From Parapedobacter sp. SGR-10 (lineage in GTDB: Bacteria > Bacteroidota > Bacteroidia > Sphingobacteriales > Sphingobacteriaceae): a stretch of DNA of 64,000 nucleotides. Below are positions 26,130 to 34,501 of this stretch, piece after piece. The stretch spans positions 1 to 64,000 of the forward strand of contig NZ_JAAJTJ010000003.1 in NCBI RefSeq assembly GCF_011030405.1, in the 5' to 3' direction. The notes beneath the pieces are model-generated. The model worked only from the letters and a program-made list of their open reading frames with translations. It made no database searches and was not told where the DNA came from. Made by a program: the position numbers and the translations under genes. Position 1 is the first letter of the stretch. Each line of letters begins with the position of its first letter.

Positions 26130-27878
26130 ATGAAAAAGAAATTTTTAGGCATGTTTGCGGTAGCCTTATTAGCTACAAACTTGGAGGTGCAGGCTGGAGA
26201 AATCTCCGGGTTTACTGCAGAGAATTCGGTCTTTGTCAAAGACTTTGGCGCTATTCCGGATGATGGACAGAATGATACCAATCCTATCAAAAAGGCTATA
26301 CAACACGCTAATGCTGATAATAAACCATATGTAGTATTCGAAAAAGGCGTGTACAATTTACAGGGAGGGGAATGGACGCAGCCAACTATCACCATTGATG
26401 GTGTAAAAAATATCAAACTCATAGGGCAGATAGCACATGATGGGCAGCCGGCTACTATTTTGGAAGTAAACGCCAAGCTGGCAAATAACGATGATCTCAA
26501 ATTCAGCCGTCATTTAGATTGGAAAAACAGTGAGAATATCGGTATAGAAAACATCATCTTTGATCTGAAACCCCGATTTTCCACATCTGGCAAGATCATC
26601 GCCATAGACCCTTCACAAAAACGTGTAGAAGTAGAGATTTTTGAGGGTATGTCCCACTTTGAAGGTATGAAATGTTTTTCGGCCAATGCCTGGGATTTGA
26701 AGACAAAGAAATTGAAGCACATGGATGCTTTGACCATCAACATGAAAGCCCCCTATTTTGAAAACTTATGGCATCGCGTAGACAGGCCCGGCAAGGTGGT
26801 GTACGCCATCAAGAACATGCCCTTTTTGGATAAAATTGAAGTTGGGGACGGTATCTCATGGCATTATGCGGCGCACAGCTCCTCAGGCTATGGCGTATAC
26901 TTCTATAATTGTAAGAATATTGACCTGAATAACGTCCACATGTACAATGCGATTACCGTAGCTTTTAGAATCAATGATTCAAAGAATGTGACCATCCGCA
27001 ACATGCAGATCAAACCGGAGGGCAATTCATTGGCGGCAGGACCCCGCGATGGTATTTATATATCAAACAGTAGAGGTCAGTTGCTGGTAAACAATTTGTA
27101 TATCAAAGGTGTGCGTTGGGATCCATTGGTAAGTCGCGTCAATTTTATCAAAATAAAGGAACTCGTAGACGAAAAGACAATGGTAACTTCGTATACCGCA
27201 GCCGCACATGCGGAGACCATTTTGCAGGCAGGGGACAATGTGTACTTTTGGTGTGGCGATAAGCCGATGAGACGACAAATCAAATCGGTGGAGGTGCTTC
27301 AAAACAAAAAGGAAAAGAATCACCGTGTTATATTTATGGAAGCTCTACCAAAAGAAGCTGTTGTGGGCACTTACATTACTCCCCCCCAATGGGAAAGTGC
27401 CGTGATTAAAAACTCCGTATTTGAGGATAATTTTGGTACTGGTCTGATATATGAAAGTGAAAATCTATTATTGGAGAATAACGTGTTTCGAAATAACGCA
27501 TACCATGCTGTTGGATTCGGAACGACTAGTATAAATACAGGAGCATTTGTGGATAATATCGTGATCAGGAACAACCACTTTATCTCCAACGGATGGATCA
27601 ACAAATACACGAGTATGTATGGGAATGAATACGGAGGTATATATGGAGGAGCCATCACGACGCTTGAACAACATCCCCATTTTACCAAGGAGCCGTATAA
27701 CATGAACATTCTGATCGAGAACAATACCTTCGAAGACATGAGTTTCAACGAGGAAATGGGTGCAATAGGGCTCAAAAATGCCCAAAACGTGACAATAAGG
27801 AACAATACCTATAAAAATGTAAAGAACAAGGTGCTCGTAGAAAAAGAATCGACAAAAAACATAGTGATCAAAGACTGA
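26130..27878 (+). CDS. Right-handed parallel beta-helix protein, divergent GH110-like
   Basis: A 582-residue secreted protein (signal ends near VQAG). The pectate-lyase-superfamily N-terminus FVKDFGAIPDDGQNDTNPIKKAIQ is followed by many beta-helix rungs (KNIDLNNVHMYN, NVTIRNMQI, NLLLENNVFRNN). It aligns in layout with the pair at 32755 and 34502. At their RWDGQNVHG site it reads RWDPLVSRVN, so the aspartate is kept but the following motif is lost; the GPRDG aspartate is kept. Specificity may therefore differ, or catalysis may be lost. GH110 enzymes are alpha-1,3-galactosidases with this fold; the family call is inference. Confidence 0.7.
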   Translation: MKKKFLGMFAVALLATNLEVQAGEISGFTAENSVFVKDFGAIPDDGQNDTNPIKKAIQHANADNKPYVVFEKGVYNLQGGEWTQPTITIDGVKNIKLIGQIAHDGQPATILEVNAKLANNDDLKFSRHLDWKNSENIGIENIIFDLKPRFSTSGKIIAIDPSQKRVEVEIFEGMSHFEGMKCFSANAWDLKTKKLKHMDALTINMKAPYFENLWHRVDRPGKVVYAIKNMPFLDKIEVGDGISWHYAAHSSSGYGVYFYNCKNIDLNNVHMYNAITVAFRINDSKNVTIRNMQIKPEGNSLAAGPRDGIYISNSRGQLLVNNLYIKGVRWDPLVSRVNFIKIKELVDEKTMVTSYTAAAHAETILQAGDNVYFWCGDKPMRRQIKSVEVLQNKKEKNHRVIFMEALPKEAVVGTYITPPQWESAVIKNSVFEDNFGTGLIYESENLLLENNVFRNNAYHAVGFGTTSINTGAFVDNIVIRNNHFISNGWINKYTSMYGNEYGGIYGGAITTLEQHPHFTKEPYNMNILIENNTFEDMSFNEEMGAIGLKNAQNVTIRNNTYKNVKNKVLVEKESTKNIVIKD

Positions 27879-27925
27879 AAAATAGAAAATACAAACAAAT
27901 AATAGATACTTTAAAATTAAATGTT

Positions 27926-28279
27926 ATGAAAACGATTAAAATGAAAAAAACAGTATTAACAGTAGTCGTAGCCGTGTTGTGTTCAATTGGTTTAGCGGTA
28001 CAGGCCCAGGAAAAAACATTTGCAGACCGATGGGCGGCCAAGATGACAAAACAGTATACCGAGGAGTTAGGGTTGACAGAGGAGCAAGCAGTGAAAGCAC
28101 ATGAAATCATACTGACTACGGCTAAAAAATCGGAGGAAATCAAGAAAGAAGGACCGGCGGATGACGCACAAAAGAAAGCTTTGTGGCGTGTCGGTCAAGA
28201 TAGGATTAAGCAGCTGAACGAAATTTTGACTCCGGAGCAACAGCAGAAATTTAAGGAATTAAGGAGCAAGAAAAAATAG
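27926..28279 (+). CDS. Small periplasmic LTxxQ-module protein (Spy/CpxP-like), one module
   Basis: A 117-residue secreted protein (signal ends near VQAQ). The mature part is one helical, highly charged module of about 85 residues. It begins FADRWAAKMTKQYTEELGLTEEQ, with a second LTPEQQQKFKEL near the end. LTxxQ motifs repeated like this define the Spy/CpxP-type periplasmic chaperone superfamily. It is followed 43 nt later by a two-module relative, and the same module ends the M14 protein at 37751. The function within a polysaccharide locus is unknown; chaperoning of secreted enzymes is one possibility. Confidence 0.7.
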   Translation: MKTIKMKKTVLTVVVAVLCSIGLAVQAQEKTFADRWAAKMTKQYTEELGLTEEQAVKAHEIILTTAKKSEEIKKEGPADDAQKKALWRVGQDRIKQLNEILTPEQQQKFKELRSKKK

Positions 28280-28322
28280 AAACGGAGTGATATCTTAGTA
28301 TTGACAAATAAAAAAACAAGTG

Positions 28323-28964
28323 ATGGACAACATAAAACAACTATTGACTTTCGTACTCGTATTGGGCAGTACGATGACACTGGTTGCCCAGGAGAAAACA
28401 TATGCAGACAGATGGGCTGTTCAAGAGACAAAGCGTTATACTGAAAATTTAGGCTTGAGCGAGGAACAGGCTAAACAAGTGCATGAAATATTGCTGACCA
28501 CGGCCAAAAAAGCAGAAGAAATCAAAGAAAAAGAGACCGGCGAGGCACAGAAGAAGGCTATATGGCGCAATACGGCTGATCGTAACAAACAATTACAGAC
28601 TGTTTTAACTGCCGAACAACAACAGAAATTAAAGAAAATGCAAGGCGGAGGTGCCAAAGCTAACACAAACGCAGTCGCAGCCGACAAAAAGCAAGGGGCA
28701 AGCGCGGTAGATGATGCGTTTATCGAACGTTGGGTCAACGAACGTGTGGCATACTATACAACAAATTTGGGACTAAGCGGCAAGCAGGCACAGGCATTTC
28801 ATGAAGTATTGCTGTCCACCTCAAAAAAAGCCGCGGAAATCAAGGAAAAAGAAACAGGAGATACACAGAAGAAAGCTTTGTGGCAAAATACCAAAGATCG
28901 CAAAGACAGCTTATTGAAAGTGCTGAACGACGATCAGAAGAAAAAATTTGAAGAGTTGAAATAG
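28323..28964 (+). CDS. Periplasmic LTxxQ-module protein, two modules
   Basis: A 213-residue secreted protein (signal ends near LVAQ); I use ATG 28323 rather than GTG 28320. Two homologous modules are joined by an Ala/Asn/Lys-rich linker (about residues 105-132). Module 1 contains YADRWAVQETKRYTENLGLSEEQ, IKEKETGEAQKKAIW and VLTAEQQQKLKK. Module 2 contains FIERWVNERVAYYTTNLGLSGKQ, IKEKETGDTQKKALW and VLNDDQKKKFEEL. The repeated E(I)KEKETGxxQKKAxW core is not something I know from Spy itself, so this may be a distinct subfamily. A GC-rich palindrome follows the gene. Confidence 0.7.
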   Translation: MDNIKQLLTFVLVLGSTMTLVAQEKTYADRWAVQETKRYTENLGLSEEQAKQVHEILLTTAKKAEEIKEKETGEAQKKAIWRNTADRNKQLQTVLTAEQQQKLKKMQGGGAKANTNAVAADKKQGASAVDDAFIERWVNERVAYYTTNLGLSGKQAQAFHEVLLSTSKKAAEIKEKETGDTQKKALWQNTKDRKDSLLKVLNDDQKKKFEELK

Positions 28965-28997
28965 ATATGGAATTACTGTGTAACTGTCCAAATTCAA

Positions 28998-29025
28998 GCA
29001 CACGCGGCACGCGTGCCGCGTGTGC
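28998..29025. repeat. 28-bp perfect GC-rich palindrome inside operon 2
   Basis: The arm GCACACGCGGCACG is followed immediately by its reverse complement. It lies between the two-module LTxxQ gene and a sulfatase gene. No T-run follows, so it is more likely an RNA stability or processing hairpin, or a REP element, than a terminator. Confidence 0.8.
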
Positions 29026-29051
29026 CCAGTGTGACGATATAAAAATATATA

Positions 29052-30656
29052 ATGGATAAAATACGTTACATGATCTCATTCCTGTTGGGTTGCCTGCAAC
29101 TGACAGGATTTAGTGTGTTTGCACAGCAACAGCCCAATCGTCCGAATATTGTATTTATATTGGCAGACGATCTGGGCTACCATGATCTCAGCTGTACAGG
29201 TAGTACCTATTATGAAACGCCTAATATCGATCGTATCGCACGAGAAGGAACAATATTTACTACCGGCTATTCCGCCAGTCAAGTCTGTAGTCCGTCCCGT
29301 GCGAGCCTATTTACGGGAAGATCTCCCGCGCGGCATGGCATTACCGATTATATCGGGGCAAGATACGGTACAGCCTGGCGGAAGCAGCAACGTTATAGCA
29401 AATTGCTACCGGCATCCTACGATACCGCACTGCATCACGCCTACACAACCTTGCCCGAAGCGTTGAAGGCCGGAGGTTACAAAACCTTTCTAGCCGGAAA
29501 ATGGCATCTGGGCAATCAGGGATCTTGGCCGGAAGACCACGGCTTCGACGTTAATATCGGCGGCTGGGGGTATGGTAGCCCCGCAGGAGGATATTTTTCA
29601 CCCTGGAAAAATCCGAAGCTGGAGAATAAAGAACCCGGCGAAAACCTAAGTATATGCTTAGCGAAAGAAACAGCAAAATTTATCCGGGAAAATAACCCCA
29701 ATACTACCGGAACACCTTTCTTCACCTTTTTGTCTTTTTACGCCGTTCACGGCCCGATCCAAACGACAAGGGACAAATGGAAGAAATACCGCGACAAAGC
29801 CGAAAAAAGAGGTATTGCCGATAAAGGCTTTGAGATGGCAAAATACCTGCCGATGCGCCAAGTGCAGGACAATCCGGTCTATGCCGGTCTCGTAGAGACG
29901 ATGGACGATGCGGTGGGTATTGTATTGCGAGCCTTAGAAGAAGCCGGGATTGCAGACAATACCATTGTCGTCTTTACCTCAGATAATGGAGGGGTATCCG
30001 CGGGAGATGCTTTTGCGACTGCTAACCTACCCTTACGAGGAGGCAAGGGCTATCAGTTTGAAGGTGGTATCCGTGTGCCTTATTTCATCAAAGTGCCGGG
30101 ATTGGCAAACGGAAAGCAATTTGACACACCGGTTATCAATACAGATTTTTATCCGACATTGCTGGAGCTGTGCGGTTTGTCCTTAAAGCCAGAAGAACAT
30201 AAAGATGGCAAAAGTCTGGCACCTATGCTACAAGGAAGCGAAATAGGACAACGTTCCCTTATCTGGCACTATCCGCATTATGGCAACCAAGGAGGGGAAC
30301 CGTCTTCCATGATACGCAAAGGAGAGTGGAAACTGATCCATTATTATGAAGATGGTCGAAACGAACTTTATAATTTGCAAGCCGATCCGGGAGAGCAACA
30401 GGATATATCAGCTCGTTACCCCAATCAAGTGAAGAACCTTTGGAAAGAATTGCAGGCCTATTTGACACAGACAGGCGCACGCTATCCGATGTCCGATCCA
30501 GAATACGATGCCCAAAAAGAAAAACAATATTTACAGCAAATAAAAGATATAAAGATGCCGGAATTGGAAGCTCAACGACGACAATTCCTTTCTACAGATT
30601 TTGATCCAGGGGACAATTGGTGGGGAAGTGAACCGCCGACTTCGACCAAAAGATAA
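29052..30656 (+). CDS. S1 family sulfatase (2)
   Basis: A 534-residue secreted sulfatase (signal ends near VFAQ). The metal site is ILADDLGYHDL; the formylglycine motif is CSPSRASLFTGR (Cys79); GKWHLGNQ and FTSDNGG are in place. The insertion AWRKQQRYSKLLPA and the length of about 530 residues resemble galactose- or N-acetylgalactosamine-sulfate S1 enzymes, but the subfamily cannot be fixed without alignment. It needs formylglycine maturation. It sits 87 nt after the LTxxQ gene, with a strong palindrome in the gap, and 35 nt before the GH97 gene. Confidence 0.93.
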   Translation: MDKIRYMISFLLGCLQLTGFSVFAQQQPNRPNIVFILADDLGYHDLSCTGSTYYETPNIDRIAREGTIFTTGYSASQVCSPSRASLFTGRSPARHGITDYIGARYGTAWRKQQRYSKLLPASYDTALHHAYTTLPEALKAGGYKTFLAGKWHLGNQGSWPEDHGFDVNIGGWGYGSPAGGYFSPWKNPKLENKEPGENLSICLAKETAKFIRENNPNTTGTPFFTFLSFYAVHGPIQTTRDKWKKYRDKAEKRGIADKGFEMAKYLPMRQVQDNPVYAGLVETMDDAVGIVLRALEEAGIADNTIVVFTSDNGGVSAGDAFATANLPLRGGKGYQFEGGIRVPYFIKVPGLANGKQFDTPVINTDFYPTLLELCGLSLKPEEHKDGKSLAPMLQGSEIGQRSLIWHYPHYGNQGGEPSSMIRKGEWKLIHYYEDGRNELYNLQADPGEQQDISARYPNQVKNLWKELQAYLTQTGARYPMSDPEYDAQKEKQYLQQIKDIKMPELEAQRRQFLSTDFDPGDNWWGSEPPTSTKR

Positions 30657-30691
30657 AATACAGGAAAAAGCAATCAGTAAAAAGTAAAAGA

Positions 30692-32644
30692 ATGATCATC
30701 ATGTCTCGATTATATAACCAAATCAATACTTTATTAAGCGTAGGGATTATTAGCCTGTTTTTTTATGCCTGTGGCATGAAGAAAAAAGACTTGTCGTTTG
30801 TTAGTCCCGATGCTACCGTTCGTGCGAAAATAACTCTTGACGGCACGGGACATTATGCTCTGCAAGCCTCCAAAAATGATTTCGTTTTTGTAGAAAAAGG
30901 AAAGCTGGGGTTGTCCGTTCAAGGACAAGACAGTCTTTTTACAATTCTTAAAGAAATAAAGGGGCCATTCAGTCAAAAAGAGGTCGTGGATGTAATGGGT
31001 ATCAGCAGTGCCGTGGAACGACAGTGGAATGAATACGTCCTGGTATTTGATCGAGGCGAACAGCTGGAGGTACGGATGTTTGATGAAGGAATAGCCTATC
31101 GGTATAAGCTAGATAACGGGCATGCAACACATCACGTGTTGGGAGAAGGGTCGTCATGGACTATTCCGGCACAGACGAAAGTATGGTTCTTTGAACGAAA
31201 CAACAATTGGAAACTGAAATCTTATGCAGGCGAATGGCTGTCTACCACCATAGAACAACTCCCCACGATTTCGAAAATGGGTAATGTACAGGGAAAGCCC
31301 CTGATTTTCGAATATGCAAATGGATCGTATGGCCTTTTGGCAGAAGCCGGATTGTTCAATTACAGCGGTATGCGCCTGGAAGCATTGCCGGAGAATACAA
31401 TAAAAGCCAATTTTTTTGAGGGAGATAAAGGTTTTTCAATTCAGGGAGCTGTAATATCCCCCTGGCGTGTCGCTCTGGTAGCCGACGACCTCAACCAATT
31501 GGTCAATCAGCAAACGATCATCACGTCCTTAAACCCCGAACCCGATCCCGAATTATTCGCTGATAGAAGTTGGATCAAGCCTGGACGATCAGTTTGGAGT
31601 TGGTGGTCTAATTTTACGGGTACGCCCGAGCTACAAAAACAGATGGTAGACTACGCCAAGGAGCTTGGGTTTGAGCATAATCTTGTGGATGCAAATTGGG
31701 AAAAATGGCCCGATAAATGGAATGCCTTAGCAGACGTTTGTCGCTATGGAACAGAAAATGGCGTGATCACATGGGTATGGAAGCATTCCAAAGAATTGAA
31801 CTTTCCCAAAGGGGATTATCAGGTGATGCAGACGTTTATGGATAGTTTGAAAGCCGTAGGTGTAGCGGGAATCAAAGTGGATTTTATGGATGGGGAAGAA
31901 AAAAGCTTGATCGATTTTGATGAAGCGGTGCTTCGTCATGCCGCAGCGCGGAAACTGATGGTAAATTTTCACGGTATACAGACCGCTACGGGGGAAATCA
32001 AAAGATACCCGAACGAACTCACCCGCGAGGGTATACGGGGATTGGAACTGAATACACACCCCGAAGGGCCTATAACAGCGTCCCATAATGCGGCGTTGCC
32101 GTTTACCCGGTTTGTATTGGGACATGGTGATTACACGCCATTGGCATTCACGGCAACCGGCGAAACCACCTGGGCACATCAGTTGGCAACACTGGTTTTG
32201 TTTACGTCGCCTATTCAAGTGATTGCTGAAAATCCGGAAATTCTATTAAGACACCCCGCGGTGAAGGATGCTTTGCCCCTGATTAAACAGATACCAACGG
32301 TATGGGATGAAACAGTTGTTTTACCGGGAAGCGAAATAGGAGAATTGGCGATTATGGCCCGACGAAAAGGCAACGATTGGTACATTGGGGTACTGAACGG
32401 AGGAGAAAAGAAGACAGTGGAAATCGATCTGGCACCTCTCGGTACTTCGGTTGGAAAAGCGGTTTTATACCGGGATGCTTCGGGCAATATACCTAATCCC
32501 ATCGCCAGAGAATACAACGCCAAAGACAGGCATTATAGTGAAATAATTACACCCTTTGTAGCAGAGAACATACAGATATCCGGTAATAAATTGGTGGTAG
32601 ATACGGAAAAGCACGGAGGGGCAGTATTGGTTATTGGTGATTAA
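30692..32644 (+). CDS. GH97 family glycoside hydrolase, retaining type
   Basis: A 650-residue lipoprotein (lipobox FYAC, Cys27). The GH97 architecture is clear: an N-terminal beta-super-sandwich (about 35-290), a TIM barrel from WIKPGRSVWSWW, and YPNELTREGIRGLELN in the active-site loop. Asp397 in GIKVDFMD corresponds to the nucleophile of the retaining branch (alpha-galactosidases); inverting SusB-type alpha-glucosidases use glutamates instead. I therefore favour calcium-dependent exo-alpha-galactosidase activity. This agrees with GH2 and GH110-like neighbours in a galactan-degrading set. Confidence 0.9.
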   Translation: MIIMSRLYNQINTLLSVGIISLFFYACGMKKKDLSFVSPDATVRAKITLDGTGHYALQASKNDFVFVEKGKLGLSVQGQDSLFTILKEIKGPFSQKEVVDVMGISSAVERQWNEYVLVFDRGEQLEVRMFDEGIAYRYKLDNGHATHHVLGEGSSWTIPAQTKVWFFERNNNWKLKSYAGEWLSTTIEQLPTISKMGNVQGKPLIFEYANGSYGLLAEAGLFNYSGMRLEALPENTIKANFFEGDKGFSIQGAVISPWRVALVADDLNQLVNQQTIITSLNPEPDPELFADRSWIKPGRSVWSWWSNFTGTPELQKQMVDYAKELGFEHNLVDANWEKWPDKWNALADVCRYGTENGVITWVWKHSKELNFPKGDYQVMQTFMDSLKAVGVAGIKVDFMDGEEKSLIDFDEAVLRHAAARKLMVNFHGIQTATGEIKRYPNELTREGIRGLELNTHPEGPITASHNAALPFTRFVLGHGDYTPLAFTATGETTWAHQLATLVLFTSPIQVIAENPEILLRHPAVKDALPLIKQIPTVWDETVVLPGSEIGELAIMARRKGNDWYIGVLNGGEKKTVEIDLAPLGTSVGKAVLYRDASGNIPNPIAREYNAKDRHYSEIITPFVAENIQISGNKLVVDTEKHGGAVLVIGD

Positions 32645-32649
32645 TGTAG

Positions 32650-32740
32650 GGGCGTATTGCATGCGCCCAAATCCAATATAGGAGCATCCGAAGGATGCCC
32701 GATGATGAGGTAAAGAGCAAGCCTGCCAATAGGCAGGGAA
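32650..32740. repeat. Three consecutive hairpins between GH97 and the next gene
   Basis: GGGCG-TATTGCATG-CGCCC-type (32650-32668), GCATCC-GAA-GGATGC (near 32683-32697) and CCTGCC-AAT-AGGCAGG (near 32722-32738) follow each other in 90 bases. They look like inserted REP-type hairpins and could modulate expression of the distal half of operon 2. Confidence 0.65.
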
Positions 32741-32754
32741 CAAATAATAAAGAT

Positions 32755-34497
32755 ATGAAATTTAGAAAGATTCCAGTATTCATAGTCTTATTCGCAATAA
32801 TGGGGCAGATGGTACAGGCACAGGACAAAGTTGTTCAAGTCGCTGATTTTGGTGCAGTACCCAACGATGGGAGGTGCGATATGGCCGCCATCAAAAGGGC
32901 GTTGGACTACGTCAAAACAGTGAAAGCAGGAGAACTGATTTTTGATGCAGGAACGTATGATCTGTTTGTGGGCGATGCAGGAAAAAATATAGCGATAGAC
33001 ATACAATCACTGGACGGTTTTACGATGACGGGAGCGACCGATGCGCAAGGACAGCCTGCCACCACACTGTTGCGTCATTACGAATTCAGGAATTCATTGT
33101 CTGCCAGACCGATCCTGCATGTAGACAAGAGTGCAAACTTTCGTTTGCAAAATTTTATTTTCGACAATAATCCCCGCTATTCCACGGCAGGAGAAGTCAT
33201 TGCCAACGATGGGCAGACTATTACGGTAAAGATCTTTGAAGGAAACCCGGTAATCGATGGTGTTGTTTTTTATACCGGTAATGCTTGGGATATGTCCACC
33301 AAAACACTTAAAAAACAGCCAAGCCTGACTTATGGATCGGATGTGGATAAGAAAAAGGAAGAAATGACTTGGCGTGTGGTAGGTGATCCCGCCGACCGTA
33401 CCATGAAACTTAATTCGGCAGCTATAGCTTCCAAAGTGGTAGTTGGTGATGGCATTAGCTGGAGCTTTTCCTGGGATGGCAGACAGGTGGTTTTTGATAT
33501 GTGCAAAGATCTGTTTGTCGAAAATGTATGGACCTACAATGCTATCGGCTTTGCCATGGAAGCCAGAGCATGTGAAAATATTACGGCACGCAAAGTCAAA
33601 GTGATCGCACCGGAGAATCAGTTGCTTGTGAGTCCGCGTGACGGATGGAAGCTGTTCGCCAACCGGGGCAATGTGCTAATGGACGAAATCTATATGGAAG
33701 GTGTTCGTTGGGACGGACAGAATGTGCACGGTTCTTTTATGTGGCCACATGAGATCTTCAATAAAAAAACAATTTGGCTCAAGAAAAAACGGGGAGTAAC
33801 TTATCCTATCCAGATAGGTTCAAAGATAGGTTTCTGGGAGGGAGATACAGAAACTGTCCTTACCGTGGAGAAAGCGGAACATAAGATGACCGAGAAAAAA
33901 GAGCGCGGATTTCTCCTTACGTTCAAAGAGGATATTCCTGATTTTGTCAACGAAGAAACGCTTTGCCAGGTATATGCCTGGAATATTGACAACTATGTGC
34001 TGAGCAATTCGACGTTTCGCAATATTGCCGGGACAGCGAACTTGATCAGAAACACCAATGTCACCATCAAGAACAATACCTTTGACCATATTATGTACAC
34101 GGCTGTCGTGATCGGTGCGGCCATTCGTCAGGGAGAAGGTCTCGTGCCTAAAGATGTCAGGATTGAAAACAACACCATTTCCCATTCCGGTTGGGTGCCC
34201 CGCTTCAAAACAAGGGGCGCCATCGGTGTCAGAAACCAGCGGATCAATGAAGCCCCTGATACAGTAGAACCACTTCGGAAACATGGAGAAGAAAGAAAAT
34301 CTTCGCCTCCGATCCAGAATGTGTACATCGCAGGAAACACCGTCACGGACTGTGAATATGGAATTGTCGCTGACGAGACAAAAGAACTGGTCATCGAGAA
34401 AAACAAGTTTATCAACGTGAAAAATGCGCTTGACGTTCACCCGGATTATAATGACGGAGCACGTATAGCTGATAATGAAATAAGGAACAAAGAATAA
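32755..34497 (+). CDS. GH110-like parallel beta-helix glycosidase (tandem copy 1)
   Basis: A 580-residue secreted protein (signal ends near VQAQ). ATG 32755 is chosen over an upstream in-frame ATG (32695) whose N-terminus lies in the hairpin repeats. The N-terminus is VADFGAVPNDGRCDMAAIKRAL; beta-helix rungs follow. Candidate catalytic aspartates are Asp296 (SPRDGWKLF) and Asp320 (EGVRWDGQNVHGSF). A small inserted barrel follows (KTIWLKKKRGV to KERGFLLTF), then further rungs. This layout resembles GH110 alpha-1,3-galactosidases. It aligns with the next gene over at least the first 320 residues without gaps, so the two are a recent tandem duplicate. Confidence 0.72.
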   Translation: MKFRKIPVFIVLFAIMGQMVQAQDKVVQVADFGAVPNDGRCDMAAIKRALDYVKTVKAGELIFDAGTYDLFVGDAGKNIAIDIQSLDGFTMTGATDAQGQPATTLLRHYEFRNSLSARPILHVDKSANFRLQNFIFDNNPRYSTAGEVIANDGQTITVKIFEGNPVIDGVVFYTGNAWDMSTKTLKKQPSLTYGSDVDKKKEEMTWRVVGDPADRTMKLNSAAIASKVVVGDGISWSFSWDGRQVVFDMCKDLFVENVWTYNAIGFAMEARACENITARKVKVIAPENQLLVSPRDGWKLFANRGNVLMDEIYMEGVRWDGQNVHGSFMWPHEIFNKKTIWLKKKRGVTYPIQIGSKIGFWEGDTETVLTVEKAEHKMTEKKERGFLLTFKEDIPDFVNEETLCQVYAWNIDNYVLSNSTFRNIAGTANLIRNTNVTIKNNTFDHIMYTAVVIGAAIRQGEGLVPKDVRIENNTISHSGWVPRFKTRGAIGVRNQRINEAPDTVEPLRKHGEERKSSPPIQNVYIAGNTVTDCEYGIVADETKELVIEKNKFINVKNALDVHPDYNDGARIADNEIRNKE

Positions 34498-34501
34498 AGA
34501 A

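Noticed and set aside
27926-28964. DUF3826-type proteins, which occur in similar loci
   Set aside because: I see LTxxQ-type motifs and helical charged modules instead, and none of the DUF3826 features I would expect.
32695-32754. N-terminal extension of the GH110-like protein from an upstream in-frame ATG
   Set aside because: It would be encoded by hairpin repeats and would place 20 polar residues before a good signal peptide.
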